Source: Bryopsis sp. KO-2023 (Eukaryota; Chlorophyta; Ulvophyceae; Bryopsidales; Bryopsidaceae). Taken from it: a stretch of DNA of 64,000 nucleotides. This document shows positions 53,180-63,854 of the stretch, piece after piece. Under the pieces are notes generated by a model, which saw only the letters and a program-made list of their open reading frames with translations, did no database searches and had not been told where the DNA came from. Location: positions 5,022,001 through 5,086,000 of the forward strand of contig BSYQ01000001.1 of the NCBI GenBank assembly GCA_030272585.1, given 5' to 3'. How positions within the stretch are numbered: position 1 is the first letter of the stretch; every line of letters starts with the position of its first letter. A program made the position numbers and the translations under genes.

Positions 53180-55343
53180 GTATGAGATAAGTTCGGGGCA
53201 TTGGTCATTGAGGAAGTACCTGCAAACACGGTTGAATGAGTTGGGACGAGTGGAAAAATGCAGGGATTTAGAAAGAATAGTGGGTATTATAGCGTATGCG
53301 CGGCGTGCCATACCGAATGTGGAGAGGTATTTATCCCCTCTCAGGAGTGCATTAAAGATGGCCAAAAAAGGAGAGGTGTGTTGGGGGCGAGTGAATACCC
53401 TGGTAAAAGAGGTAGTAGCAGTGGTGGTGAGTATGCAGAGGAAGATATCGTTGGCAGGGATGGACACAGCGGGTTATTTGTTGGAGACTGATTGGTCGGG
53501 ATCACATGGTGGGTATATGTTATATGCGAGGTGTGGGGAGAAATTTTATCTTATTGACATGGGCAGTTGTGTGGTAAGGGAGGAAACGTCGTCGTTTCTC
53601 GGAGAGATGAGGACTCTGTGTTGGGCGTTGAGGAGGACAAAGGGAATGCGAGGCGATATGCATACGGTAGTGAAATCCGATAATGCAGCGATAGTAGAGA
53701 GCCTACGCGAGGGAAAGATTGGCAGGCCTGATAAACGTGTGGTGAGGATACTCGGGTGGATATGGTCTAATGAGACAGAAATAGAGTATAGCTTTGTGCC
53801 AGGCGAGCAAAATGTGGGTGCAGACCTATTGTCTCGCCCAGCAAATGAAAAAAAGGAAAGGAGGAAAAAAAGGGGTGCCGGCAGAAAGGGGGCAGGAGTG
53901 TTGATGGCGAGCATGGGGGCGGAGGAGGAACAACGACGTGGGGATTTAATATGGAGGACGCATGGGCGCGGGCATTGGGGGGCCGATAAAGTATATTGGG
54001 AGCTCCGAGAGAAGGGGCACATGGTAACAATGAGAGAGGTGAGGGAGTTGGTTAGGAAATGTCCAGTGTGTGCGAGATACAGGGACAGGGTACCTCGAGT
54101 GCCATTACGACAACCCCCGGTAGCAAATACACCGGGGGAGGTATTATATTTAGATGCAGTGGGGCCAGTCCGTGTTGGACGAGGGGGGCTGAAACATATC
54201 ATTTCAGTGATTGATTCGATCACTAGGATGACGTTGGCAGTGCCATGTAGGGATGTGAATGGTGAAAAGATCGTGAAGACATTAAACAAGTGGGTTGGGG
54301 AGTTTGGCAGGCCAAAAAAAATAGTGACAGATGGGGCCAGTTATATGGTGGGGGTCAGTCATGGGCTGCACAGGACAGACCCCTGTCCTGTGCGCCGCAC
54401 AGGACAGGGTTCTGTGCAGGTTCTGTGCACCCTGTGCTGTCCTGTCCTGTTTTCGAAAATCCAGGACAGATGTGCACAGGGTCAGATCTGTGCTGCACAG
54501 GCGCACAGACTGCACAGCACAGCACAGAATCTGCACAGAACTGCACAGACTCTGCACAGACTCTGGACAGAATTTGCACAAACTCTGCACAGAATCCGCA
54601 CAGACTCTGCACAGAACTGCACAGGCCCTGCACAGACTTTGCACAGACCTGCACAGACCTGCACAGACCCTGCACAGACCCGGTCTGTGCTGTGCTGTGC
54701 AGGTCTGTGCACCTGTGCAGCACAGGTTAAACCCTGTGCACAGAACAGACAGTCTGTTCTGTCCTGTCCTGTGCACAGGGGTCTCAGCCCATGTCTGGTG
54801 GGGGTTTGTGTGAGTGATTGGTGCGAGGGACATCAGGTGGAACATGTGGTAATAGCCCCGCATAGGCATGAAAGTGTGGGAATAGTCGAACGGATGCAAA
54901 GGACACTCGTGGACAGGTTGAGGAAAATCACGTGGCACAGGGGGGGATCATGGACAGATCATGTTGAGACCGCAATACAGGAGATGCGGAATAGCAGGAA
55001 TGCGGTGACAGGGTGGAGTCCAGTGCGGTTATGGAACGAAGGCACTGAGGCAGATTTCCAGAAGGTCCGAGAGAAAGGGGTACGGCTACGAGAGTATCAT
55101 AATTCAAGAAGGAAGGTGGTCCATCAGGATATTAAGGTAGGGGCCTGGGCGTGGGCGTTTGATGCAGTCGCAGCCACTGGGAAGGAGAATAGGTGGCAGC
55201 CCAAGTGGAAGGGGCCAGTCCGAGTATGTGAGCAGGTGAGCGACACGCTATGGCGTGTGGAAGAAGAAGTACCTCGAGTAGGACGAGGACGGAGGCCTAC
55301 TTTGGTGTACCACAGGGATCATTTGCAAGTTGTGCGTGTTTAG
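53180..55343 (+). pseudogene. pol: Pol of element E, second part (RNase H and integrase) with in-frame R1
   Basis: Continues E from KFIGYE onward: RT connection, RNase H (LETDWSGSHGGYML; VKSDNAA), an integrase zinc domain (H...H...CPVC) and the D-D-E core (LYLDAVGP, IVTDGASY, GIVERMQ). MITE R1 lies between the second D and the E. Without R1 the spacing is D-x35-E, as in active integrases; with it 150 residues are added. The frame stays open across R1 to the stop at 55341. No matching LTR was found on either side of E. Confidence 0.85.
54356..54797. mobile_element. R1, non-autonomous hAT-like element of CTGTGCAGA repeats
   Basis: 442 bp, TIR CAGTCATGGGCTG / CAGCCCATGTCTG, target duplication GTGGGGGT (54348-54355 and 54798-54805). 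The interior is mostly CTGCACAGA repeats (complement TCTGTGCAG) with CAGGACAG blocks near the ends. Confidence 0.9.
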
Positions 55344-55564
55344 TGGAGGGTAGGATATGTGGCAGGTTACGTTGGGGTGGGACACAAATCTATTTCGTGT
55401 TTAGTGACACAGTGGAAACAGGTGGGCCCATGTAAACGGATGAGGGCTGAGGGTAGGTTGAGTATACTGTAATAAGAGACGAGTCGGGATGAGGGTGGAG
55501 GGAAGGTTGACTGTATGTTTGCGAGAGTCGGGAAAAGGGGTTTGTGGTTTTTGTTTGGTTAGAC
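55344..55564. other. 3' flank of element E
   Basis: G-rich sequence after the E stop, with no gene. I could not find an LTR or polypurine-LTR boundary here. The junction with element C is near 55565. Confidence 0.4.
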
Positions 55565-56394
55565 TTTTTAGCACGCTGTAAGAAAATGTTGAAAAGTTTA
55601 CAAATGATAAGGATATGTAGTTCTCCCAGCTGCATGAGTCCACATAGGCCCATGCTTTATGTCCCTTGATTGTTACCTCTAGCTCAAATCCTCTGAAGAT
55701 GGTTTTGTTGTTGGTCAAGCCCGTTTTACCCAAGAACTCGCTTTCTCCTTGATCATCCCGGTCCACCCCTGTGGTCCCGGTACTACTCACTGAACTTTGT
55801 TGTTGGCTCTACCCAGCCTGGGACACAGCAGGATTGTGTCCCTGTGCATTCTCCCCTCGAGATGTTGTAAGTAAATTCCCCCCTTGGAATTCCCTGTTAT
55901 GAGAGCCCATACTCTCATCACTCTCCGTATACCGGTCGTTTACCGATCCGACGTTCTTCGCTGGAATCGTCCCTTGATCTCCAGACCCATTACCTGCTGT
56001 GGGACTAAGAATGGGTAAATCGCCGGTCCCCTTAGTCTTATCTCTGGGCTCACCCCTCAGGCCCGTGTTATTCCCTTCCTCGTCCTCTTCGCTCCATCTT
56101 TCTATGCAGAGTTGTGCCGACGTCGTTTTTGCGACAACGACAACGGCCGTTAACGGCGTTAACGGTTAACGGCCGTTGTCGTTGTCGCAAAAACGACGTC
56201 GGCACGACTCTGATACATTTTCCAATAATTAATCATTTTTTCAAAATCTCAAACGCACGATTGTCGACGAGCTGATTGGCGGTTGGGAGCGTCCCCTGGA
56301 GCCAGAGTTGTGCGCCGTTGCAACGGCGCACAACTCTGTTTCTATGCCACCCCGTTCTTCTCTAGAGGCCGGTGGCTCGCCTCGGTCATCTAGT
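55565..56394 (-). pseudogene. Protease remnant of element C
   Basis: On the minus strand a protease-like segment reads VTIKGHKAWAYVDS-C-SWENYIS. This is the family pattern around the active Asp, but the catalytic triplet has become DSC instead of D-S/T-G. The rest of pol is absent, ending where E begins. MITE S1 (56107-56338) interrupts the stretch. Confidence 0.6.
56107..56338. mobile_element. S1, composite palindromic hAT-like element
   Basis: 232 bp, ends CAGAGTTGTG / CACAACTCTG, target duplication TTTCTATG (56099-56106 and 56339-56346). The left half (56107-56212) is itself a near-perfect palindrome ending in CGACTCTG, with a GTTAACGG-rich centre. The right end (56303-56338) is a second hairpin. 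Confidence 0.85.
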
Positions 56395-57967
56395 TTAAAG
56401 AATGGCGTGCTCTGTCCAGTCCTGGACAGTTGCGGACTCCGTGATTACCATTACACAAATAGCATTTGAGTCCTGGTGGTCCTCCTGCTGGTCGCTGTCC
56501 ACCTCCTCGCCCTTTCCTCGTCCTGGGCCACGGCCGCGACCTCGGCCTCGTCCTCGGCCTCGTCCTCGGCCACGTCCTTGATCACGTCGTTGACCATCGC
56601 GTTGATGATTGTTGATGTTGTTCATGCGGTCCGGCTCCTCGAGAATACCTCCCAATGCATTGACTCTGTCTGGTCTCTGCCTCCACCTGCGTCGTGGTCC
56701 GCGTGCATTCCCAGCTTGTAAGGCTCTAACACTGTCCAATCTCTCGGACATTTCGATCGCTTCTTGTATTGAGCCTCTGACGAAGCCGGCGACGTAAGTC
56801 TTGATAGGCTCTTTTAGGCCTGATATGAATGCAGAATATTGTTCCTCATTGATCATGGAGGGTATACGGAAACAAATTCCAGGGAATTTGTTCACATATT
56901 CCCTCACGGACCCGACCTGACGTAACGTGCGTAACTCGGTTCTAGCACTCTCAGCCGTTGTGGTGGGTTCAAACTGAGTCCTCAGTTCCTGGGTTAGCTC
57001 GAACCAGTCCGCGAATGGGGCCTTGATTCCCTGACTGACATGTAACTCATGTAAATTCATCCAGCGCGAAGCTGCACCGGACAAGTGTGTGGCAAAGACA
57101 CGGTCCCAGTGGTATTCAGCAGGTCATAAGCTCGCAACCAACGGCTCATCTCCATAACCCATACTGAGACTTCTCCCTGGCCCGTGAACGCCTTTGGCAT
57201 GTTGAGTTTCAATTGGCGCAAGACGTTGGCTCCAGGTCCGGCGTTGCCATCCGGTACCAGTGGTGGTCCGTGTGGTCCGTGTGGTCCGCCTGGCCCACTG
57301 GGTCCTTGGCCTCTCGGGTCTCGTGGATTTCTTGGTGGCCCTCGCCCGTTTCCGTCATCATCTCCTCCTGGGTCTCTTGGTCCCCCACCACCACGTCCTC
57401 CCATGGCGTGCTGTCTGCTAGACCCCGCTTGTCCCTGGCCCGGTCCCTGTTGCTGGACTGACGCATAGGACCCCATACCAGCAAAAGGGTCTGTCGGTAG
57501 GAATCCTGACGCTGCTGCTGAGGACTGGCCTATTCCCGGAATTCGCACGCCATCAGTCGGTCTGGGTAGACGCTGCGGTGGTGGTACCAGGGCTGGTGGA
57601 ATTTGTGGTTCATCTGCTTCTCCGCCTCAACCTGGGCCGCGTGTGGTTCTTGGACCACAGTGTTCACTGGCCATGCTTCCACGTTCTGGGGCGGAATATG
57701 CTTCGGTATCTTGCTGATTTTGTGGACCAAGTCCTCCACCGTGGTCTTCGTTTCCACTTCTCCTAGTTCCACCTTGCGCTCGAAACGGTCCGCGCGGTCC
57801 ACTAAATGTTCGGCTTCTCGGTCCATTCTCTCAGTGAGCCTCTCATGGGCCTGCAGGACGCGTTCTTCGATTCGAAGAGCTTGGTCACGGGTATTCTCAC
57901 GGTGCCATCTCCTCCAGTAGACTCTGTCGTAACTCTTCAAGCCTGAGAACATTATCCTAAGCTCCAT
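56395..57967 (-). pseudogene. gag: Gag of element C, frameshifted
   Basis: Three overlapping pieces in different frames: a coiled-coil part (57967-57530), a Gly/Pro-rich linker with the start of the Gag domain (57548-57057) and the rest of the Gag domain with an RG-repeat tail (57084-56395). The CCHC knuckle (CYLCNGNHGVRNC) is found only in a neighbouring frame near 56470-56430. At least three frameshifts are needed to read it through, so it is an old, dead copy of a third Ty3/gypsy family. Confidence 0.8.
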
Positions 57968-58101
57968 TAGTTTGAGTAGTCCGTACCCACTAGCGTATTT
58001 CTTCCAAGGCCGCTGTTACTTCGGCCTCAGTCCGCGTCGCCCACTCGTGAGGGTCGCCCCCTAGCCTATGCACTTCTTCCGCGCTCTGGTCTGGTATTTC
58101 C

Positions 58102-59072
58102 CATACTATGGATCTGATCGATCTGCTAGAACCAAGGTAATATTAGGTCGGACTAGTGATCCGACCTGATAACCACGTCCCAGAACCGATATTAGTAATG
58201 ATCGGTTTTTTTTTGTTTTTTTTGTTTTTTGGCTGATCGGTGATCGTTATCGTGATCGGTCGATCAAATGTTGATCGTGATCGGGATCGGTCGACCGATC
58301 ACCGATCAGATCGGCTGCTCCGATCACGATCACCGATCACGATCAAGCGCCGCGACCTGTCGGCACTTGATCGACTGACTCTGATCGGTGTGATCGTGAT
58401 CGGATGCAGGTCCGATCATGATCGGTATTGATAATTTGATCGATCAATTGATCGGTCTAGCGAAAATGTTTACAAGTCACCACCCGCAGGTGTTTCTGGG
58501 GTAAAGGGATTCGAACCGGGTACCTAACGGACTAGAAGAAGCTATACTAACGCTTGGACCACTCGGAGCCACGATCACTAGGTCATCCGTGTCATTATAT
58601 ACGTGATCTGTCAGTCCGACAAACTGAGGTATATAATGACACGGATGACCTAGTGATCGTGGCTCCGAGTGGTCCAAGCGTTAGTGTATCTGCTTCCAGT
58701 CCGTTAGGTACCCGGTTCGAATCCCTCTACCCCAGAAACACCTGCGGGTGGTGATTTGTTGGCATTTCCGATCATGATCGGGCGCGAGCCGATCATGATC
58801 GGCGACACCGATCCCGATCACGATCTCGATCAAGCGCCGCAACCTGTCGGCACTTGATCGGCCGACTCTGATCGGTGTGATCGTGATCGGCCGATCAAAG
58901 TCGACCGATTTGATCGGTCAGTCGATTTGATCGGTGATCGGCCGATCTCGATCGATGATCGGCCGGATGGATTTGATCGGCGACCGATCTAATCGGAAAA
59001 AGCCGATCACGATTTAATCGGTCGGGCCGATTAATCGGCGATCGATCAAATCGTGATCGGATCCACAGTATG
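58102..59072. mobile_element. P5, non-autonomous hAT-like element
   Basis: 971 bp, TIR CATACTATGGATC / GATCCACAGTATG, target duplication GTATTTCC (58094-58101 and 59073-59080). Its left end matches the right end of P1, so it lies in the opposite orientation. It interrupts the N-terminal gag region of C. Confidence 0.9.
58463..58770. ncRNA. Head-to-head tRNA-like units in P5
   Basis: Right unit (+): TATATAATGAC from 58631, A-box-like TGGCTCCGAGTGG at 58660-58672, B box GGTTCGAATCC at 58714-58724, CACC-TGCG-GGTG hairpin. Left unit (-): A-box complement at 58559-58571, B-box complement at 58507-58517, T4 complement at 58463-58466. The right unit ends in TTT only. The two units differ mainly in the anticodon-arm-like region. 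Confidence 0.6.
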
Positions 59073-59080
59073 GTATTTCC

Positions 59081-59368
59081 TGGTGCTGGTTGTTGATCTC
59101 GACTTGGTGGTGATTGTTTAGAACGTTGTTCTAAACATTCACCGGAACTGGTAGTGGTTCCTCCATAGGGGGATCCTCCTAGTACTCCTCCCCCTCGGAT
59201 ATAGACATCCGGTCGGACTTGGCTTGGTGTGGTATCAACTGTCGGTCGATCTGTAGACCCGACGCTTTCTGCGTAGTCTCCGCGAGTCCCGGATGCGGCA
59301 CAGACTGCTTGGTAGTAGTATGCCCAAAACTTTGCGGTAGGCTGGTCGGTAGTCTGTGCATGGTCCAT
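59081..59368 (-). pseudogene. N-terminal gag part of element C
   Basis: An open frame on the minus strand (start MDHAQTTDQ) reads into the P5 junction. The continuation on the other side (57968-58093) is in another frame and meets a TAG. A Gag N-terminus is inferred from position only, between the primer site and the recognisable Gag. Confidence 0.45.
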
Positions 59369-59400
59369 GCACGGTGCGTAGTCGAATAGAGAAGAGTTTC

Positions 59401-59412
59401 GCTCCGAAACCA
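59401..59412 (-). other. Primer binding site of element C
   Basis: TGGTTTCGGAGC on the minus strand, identical to A and D, two bases inside the presumed LTR end (CGTAACA). Confidence 0.65.
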
Positions 59413-59414
59413 GT

Positions 59415-60342
59415 TGTTACGTGTGGGAAGTTTAGATCACGTTTGGAAAAGGTTCAAGGGAGTTAGAGTGCCACGTGGGGGTTTGTGACCACGTGTAATA
59501 GGTAGCTTCTTGATGGGAGTGAGTTCTGAGAAGCTCCTGGAACTTAGAACCCAAGTTCACGGTGAATTTACAAGGTTCTAGCTTCCAGGCAGACATGGGC
59601 TGAGACCTCTGTGCACAGGACAGGACAGAACAGACTGTCTGTTCTGTGCACAGGGTCAGACCTGTGCTGCACAGGTGCACAGACCTGTACAGCACAGCAC
59701 AGACAGGGTCTGTGCAAAATCTGTGCAGTTTCTGTGCAGTTCTGTGCAGATTCTGTGCAAAATCTGTGCAGATTCTGTGCAGTTCTGTGCAGATTCTGTG
59801 CAGTTCTGTGCTGTGCTGTGCAAGTCTGTGCACCTGTGCAGCACAGGTCTGACCCTGTGCACAGAACAGACAGTCTGTTCTGTCCTGGCCTGTGCAATTC
59901 CGCTGCACAGGACAGGACAGCACAGGGTGCACAGAACCTGCACAGAACCCTGTCCTGTGCGATGCACAGGACAGGGGTCTGTCCTGTGCAGCCCATGACT
60001 GCTTCCAGGCACAATCCAATTCGCAGTCTTTTTGTGGATAAAAAGGCGTTGTATTCTGAACTACTTGTAACTTCTGGTTCGTCCTTTTCCTCCTGTAACA
60101 CCAGTTGATATGGTGATTCTGAGAAGGACTAGTTCCTGAATATAACCGGGGTAGTCCACAACTGTGGACTCGGGTTCTTATAGTCTGCTGGGCTAGTCCC
60201 GCGGGCAGAATCGTGGTTAACCGCATTCCAGGTCATCCGGACTTGGGTCCGTGCATGACCACACATGTGTGAAGGTACAAGGCTGGTATACCAAGGGGAT
60301 CGGAATGGGGTCCTGTGTTACGGTGTCTCTCTAAGCGCTACA
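59415..60342 (-). repeat. Presumed 5' LTR of element C, carrying R2
   Basis: On the minus strand it would start TGTAGCGC and end CGTAACA before the primer site. Without R2 it is about 508 bp. No second LTR is in the window to confirm the borders. Confidence 0.45.
59590..60001. mobile_element. R2, second R-family element
   Basis: 412 bp, TIR CAGACATGGGCTG / CAGCCCATGACTG, target duplication CTTCCAGG (59582-59589 and 60002-60009). TCTGTGCAG repeats on the plus strand, so it is inverted relative to R1. Confidence 0.9.
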
Positions 60343-60484
60343 TCCTGACTGGACGCGGTCCACAGCTGGCACCATTTCAGGTTGTTCCAGTCAGGCTGAT
60401 TCTGCTGCAGGGAATAGTCCATGGCTATTTTGCTGCTGGGACTACCGTAACTATTGATTCCGGTATCAACAACTGCGTACTAGG

Positions 60485-60800
60485 CGTCACACCTGTCCAG
60501 ACCGGTCAGCCCAGTAAGACCTTTCGAAAGTGTAGTCTGACAGGTCTGACGCCTTTATTAGACAGGCGAATATCGGTCTGGACAGGTCAGACCAGTGTGG
60601 ATAGGAAACAATTTGAAGGGAAGAAAAGGAAATCCGATCTAGACAGGTACAACCCGGTCCAATAAAGGTTCCCCTTTAATGGACCGGATTTAACCTTTAT
60701 TAGACAAGTGTTAGACCTGTCCGGACCGGTCTTTAACTTGTCCAATAAAGGTCAAAACCGGTCCATTAAAGGGTCACCGGTACTGTCCGGACTTGTCCAC
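60485..60800. repeat. Region of short inverted and direct repeats (possible MITE)
   Basis: Many copies of ACCGGTC, CTGTCC and CCAATAAAGG or their complements, in the style of the P, Q and R subterminal repeats. I could not find a clear TIR or target duplication. Confidence 0.45.
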
Positions 60801-63408
60801 CAGATCGGCGCCCAGGTCTGTTCGCCACGAGTATTTTTCTGACTCACAAGGCTTGTAAGGACCGTCAAGACCACTTGGGCCACACGGTGGACAGAGTGAC
60901 GGAAGTTTTCGGGGACTCACACTCAAATGGTTGAAAGTTTTTTCGATATTAGTTTATGGCGAAGCTCAGTTTTGGTCATATTTGGCTAGCACCCCTTTCA
61001 GTGAGCCCCTGACAAAAACGTTGTTGGTTGAGTTCTTTGCTGGCAAAGTATTATCTTTTTACGAAGGGTTACCCATTGTTTTAACCACGGATGAGGTGTT
61101 GGAACAGATCGTGAGTTTGGTTCGCCCCTCCAAGGTGACTTTGTGTCAGAAGACAAAAGCGGGGAGGTGCGAAGGGAGCACGAAGAGCTCTTTTCTAATA
61201 TTTGTTATGAGGCGAAGCCAATAGCCGGTGCAAACGACGACATTTTATGGAAAAAGATGAAGTGATATGGGGATTGCTCCACGCGACTTCCACGGAACGC
61301 CCTCCCGCCTTGAATGAGCAGATAGGTGCTCTTGAAAAAGGACGTTGTAAACCACGTCGCAAGGGTGGGACTTACTCTCAAGGCATTCGCTTGCAGTCCC
61401 TCAAATAACGTGGGAGGGACCGAGCTCTTTTTGAGGTCGTCAAAAATTTGGTCGCCCGGTTTGAGCGTCACATTCTAGGTGTGAATATAGGACATATCCT
61501 ATGTTTGACCAACAGAGGCACAAATTAGATGACCACGAAGTTGAGTATAGGAAAGACCTTACTTCACAAGAAGCAAGTGAATTGCTAAGAAATTGAGGAA
61601 AAGAAAGTTTATTGAAGCGGTAGAAAGAAAGAATACAAATGACTTGAGGAAACTTATGAAAGAAACCTAGATGTAAGGGCAAGAATACCTTCATTCAGAC
61701 AATTTGCTCTTCCACAAGTGATAGAGGCAAGTTACTTGGGCCAAGTTGGTGTGACCTGAGTAGTGTGATGGAGAGGACACTACCTTTTGTATTTCTTCTG
61801 TAGGCAAAGTTGGCAACGCAAACCCTCAAGTATTAGCGCTAATCATCATATCTAGTCGTGTAGTGATTTTTTCGTTTTATCAGGCAACTGTGACATCTTA
61901 AGCGTCAATTGAACTTAGTCATTATAAGGGTGGCAGCGAGGACTCTGTGGGGCGTGTGGTGGTGGAGCTAATTCATAGCAGAAGGAACTTTTTAACATCA
62001 TATTTCTTGGCTGAGCACTATTTGAAAACAAGAGCTCTACATGAGCCCTCAAAATTTTGAAAAAAGCGTATTCTTCATGGTCACAAACCTACAGTTGCAA
62101 TTCATTGTTACAAATCTATAATTGCAAGTGCTCTTACAATTCGCATTAGGGGTTTAATTTTCCTTATCGAGCTTCTTCGGGTGGTCTGCTTCAGTGTTCA
62201 ACATTCAACACCATAGAAAACTCGAAATCCAATCCAAAAATGCCATATCCTTACAAACACCAAAAATTTAAACACAGAAGACGGCCCATACATTCAATGA
62301 CCACCTGGCTCATCGAGTTGACCAATATCGCCGCCGCGTCCTTGAGCGCCACCATGACTTCCACCGCCGAAAGTATGGTGTGAAAAAAGACGTTGGTATG
62401 ATTGCATATGCGAACAGGGGAAACAGGCATGTATGGTTTCAGGCTTCGTTCAACAAGGCTGACACTGTCGGCCCAACACCTTGTTTCCCTTTTTTCCCAG
62501 TTTCGCAGTCACTTCGGCCTCCAAATTTTGCGACGATGGAATTATCAAAAGAAAAAAAAGGGGGAAATGAGCAGGTCGGGGGAAGGAGAATCAAATCACG
62601 CAACTTACTTATCCGTGATCATCCGCGTGATAGTTGCTCGGCTGATTTTGTACATTATTCTTCTACAATATCAAGTGTACATCACTGTACGTTACCAATT
62701 TTTACCCCAAAAGCGTCGCCAAGTCTTGTTTCTATTTTCCCCACATTCTTCCCTCGTTCTTGCTTCCCTCATTCTTACTTGTTTCATTAGTCTCAGGAGT
62801 GATGATATGTTGCCTATGTACCTGTTGTAAACGACTATATCGCTCATTCTCAGACCAGTTTTCGGTGCTGTCGACTGACCGGATTACCCACCCCGTATGT
62901 CTATGGCTCGAAGAGAAAATATGAATCAAAGAGACCGATATTATCAGCAAGACGGATCAGGGCAACGGTGAATACTTCACATCCGATGAGAAGAAGAGGA
63001 CTATCTTGCTGAAGGACAAGAGTACCGCAACTATGGAGAAGTTCTTAGCCGCAACGATATTTGGTTCATTGACACCGGTGGATTAGGGAGGTGATGGAGA
63101 TATGGTGTACGTTGATCACATTGGCCTTCCAAATCATGAGTTGTGGATTACACCTACACTCGATGAGATAAGAACGATACGGATGGACAAAACCAACCAC
63201 GATGGATGATGTTGTAATAGAGTGCCGAATCAATGTAAGTAGAGAACATCAAAGCAGGAACACCTCCAGATAAAGCAACGATGGAGGATTCACGACACAA
63301 GGTTCCGTTTATAGTGTCAACTATCTTTGTTGTGGCATACCTAAGGATATCATTGGCCACGTTGTGTATGCCTTGAAATACATTTTTCGCGTCAAGATAA
63401 TTACTGAT
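60801..63408. other. No recognisable gene
   Basis: AT-richer than the rest. A 97-codon frame (60931-61224) begins MKVFSILVYGE; I do not recognise it and see no support for it being real. Stops are frequent in all frames elsewhere. Confidence 0.5.
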
Positions 63409-63590
63409 CAGAGTTGTGCGCCGTTGCAACGGCTCCGTTAATAACGGCGCCGTTAACGGTAACGGGCCGTTGCCGTTCCGTTGTCGCGAGCGTTGTGCAA
63501 ACCCGTTGAAACCCGTTAATTGACCGTTAACGATCACACAGCCGTTATTAACGGCACCTGCCGTTGCCATCGATTACAACGGTCAATGTT
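63409..63590. mobile_element. S2, truncated S-family element
   Basis: Starts CAGAGTTGTGCGCCGTTGCA, the same as the right hairpin of S1. GTTAACGG and CCGTTA repeats follow. The other end is not recognisable. Confidence 0.6.
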
Positions 63591-63707
63591 ACTAAACTAA
63601 GAGTAATGGAATGAACAATCCACCCCGTCCCGTTCCTATCTCGCTCGTTTCGCGGGCGAGGAAAGTAGTGAACCCGTTTGGGGATAAAACCAAACGAAAG
63701 ATGAGAA

Positions 63708-63854
63708 CTTTTCGAGCACGACGCACTTTATCGCGTGCGAAACGAGCAAGAAACGAGGGAGATATCCCAGTTTCTGTGGAAAATACAGAAACTGGGATAT
63801 CTCCCTCGTTTCTTGCTCGTTTCGCACGCGACAAAGTGCGTCGTGCTCGGAAAA
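63708..63854. repeat. Long perfect-type hairpin (foldback element)
   Basis: Arms 63708-63777 and 63785-63854 are inverted copies with one or two mismatches and a 7-base loop. Apparent reading frames on both strands are the palindrome reading itself. No target duplication was identified. Confidence 0.8.

Noticed and set aside
54355..54813. Cys/His-rich small proteins over R1, and similar frames over R2 (59611-60108)
   Set aside because: They are translations of CTGTGCAG repeats in several frames and on both strands, not conserved proteins.
40080..55343. LTRs of element E
   Set aside because: I compared 39900-40180 with 55344-55600 and found no direct repeat; borders are left open.
60931..61224. 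Small protein-coding gene
   Set aside because: No recognisable domain, no homologue in the window and no splice context; a frame of this length can occur by chance.
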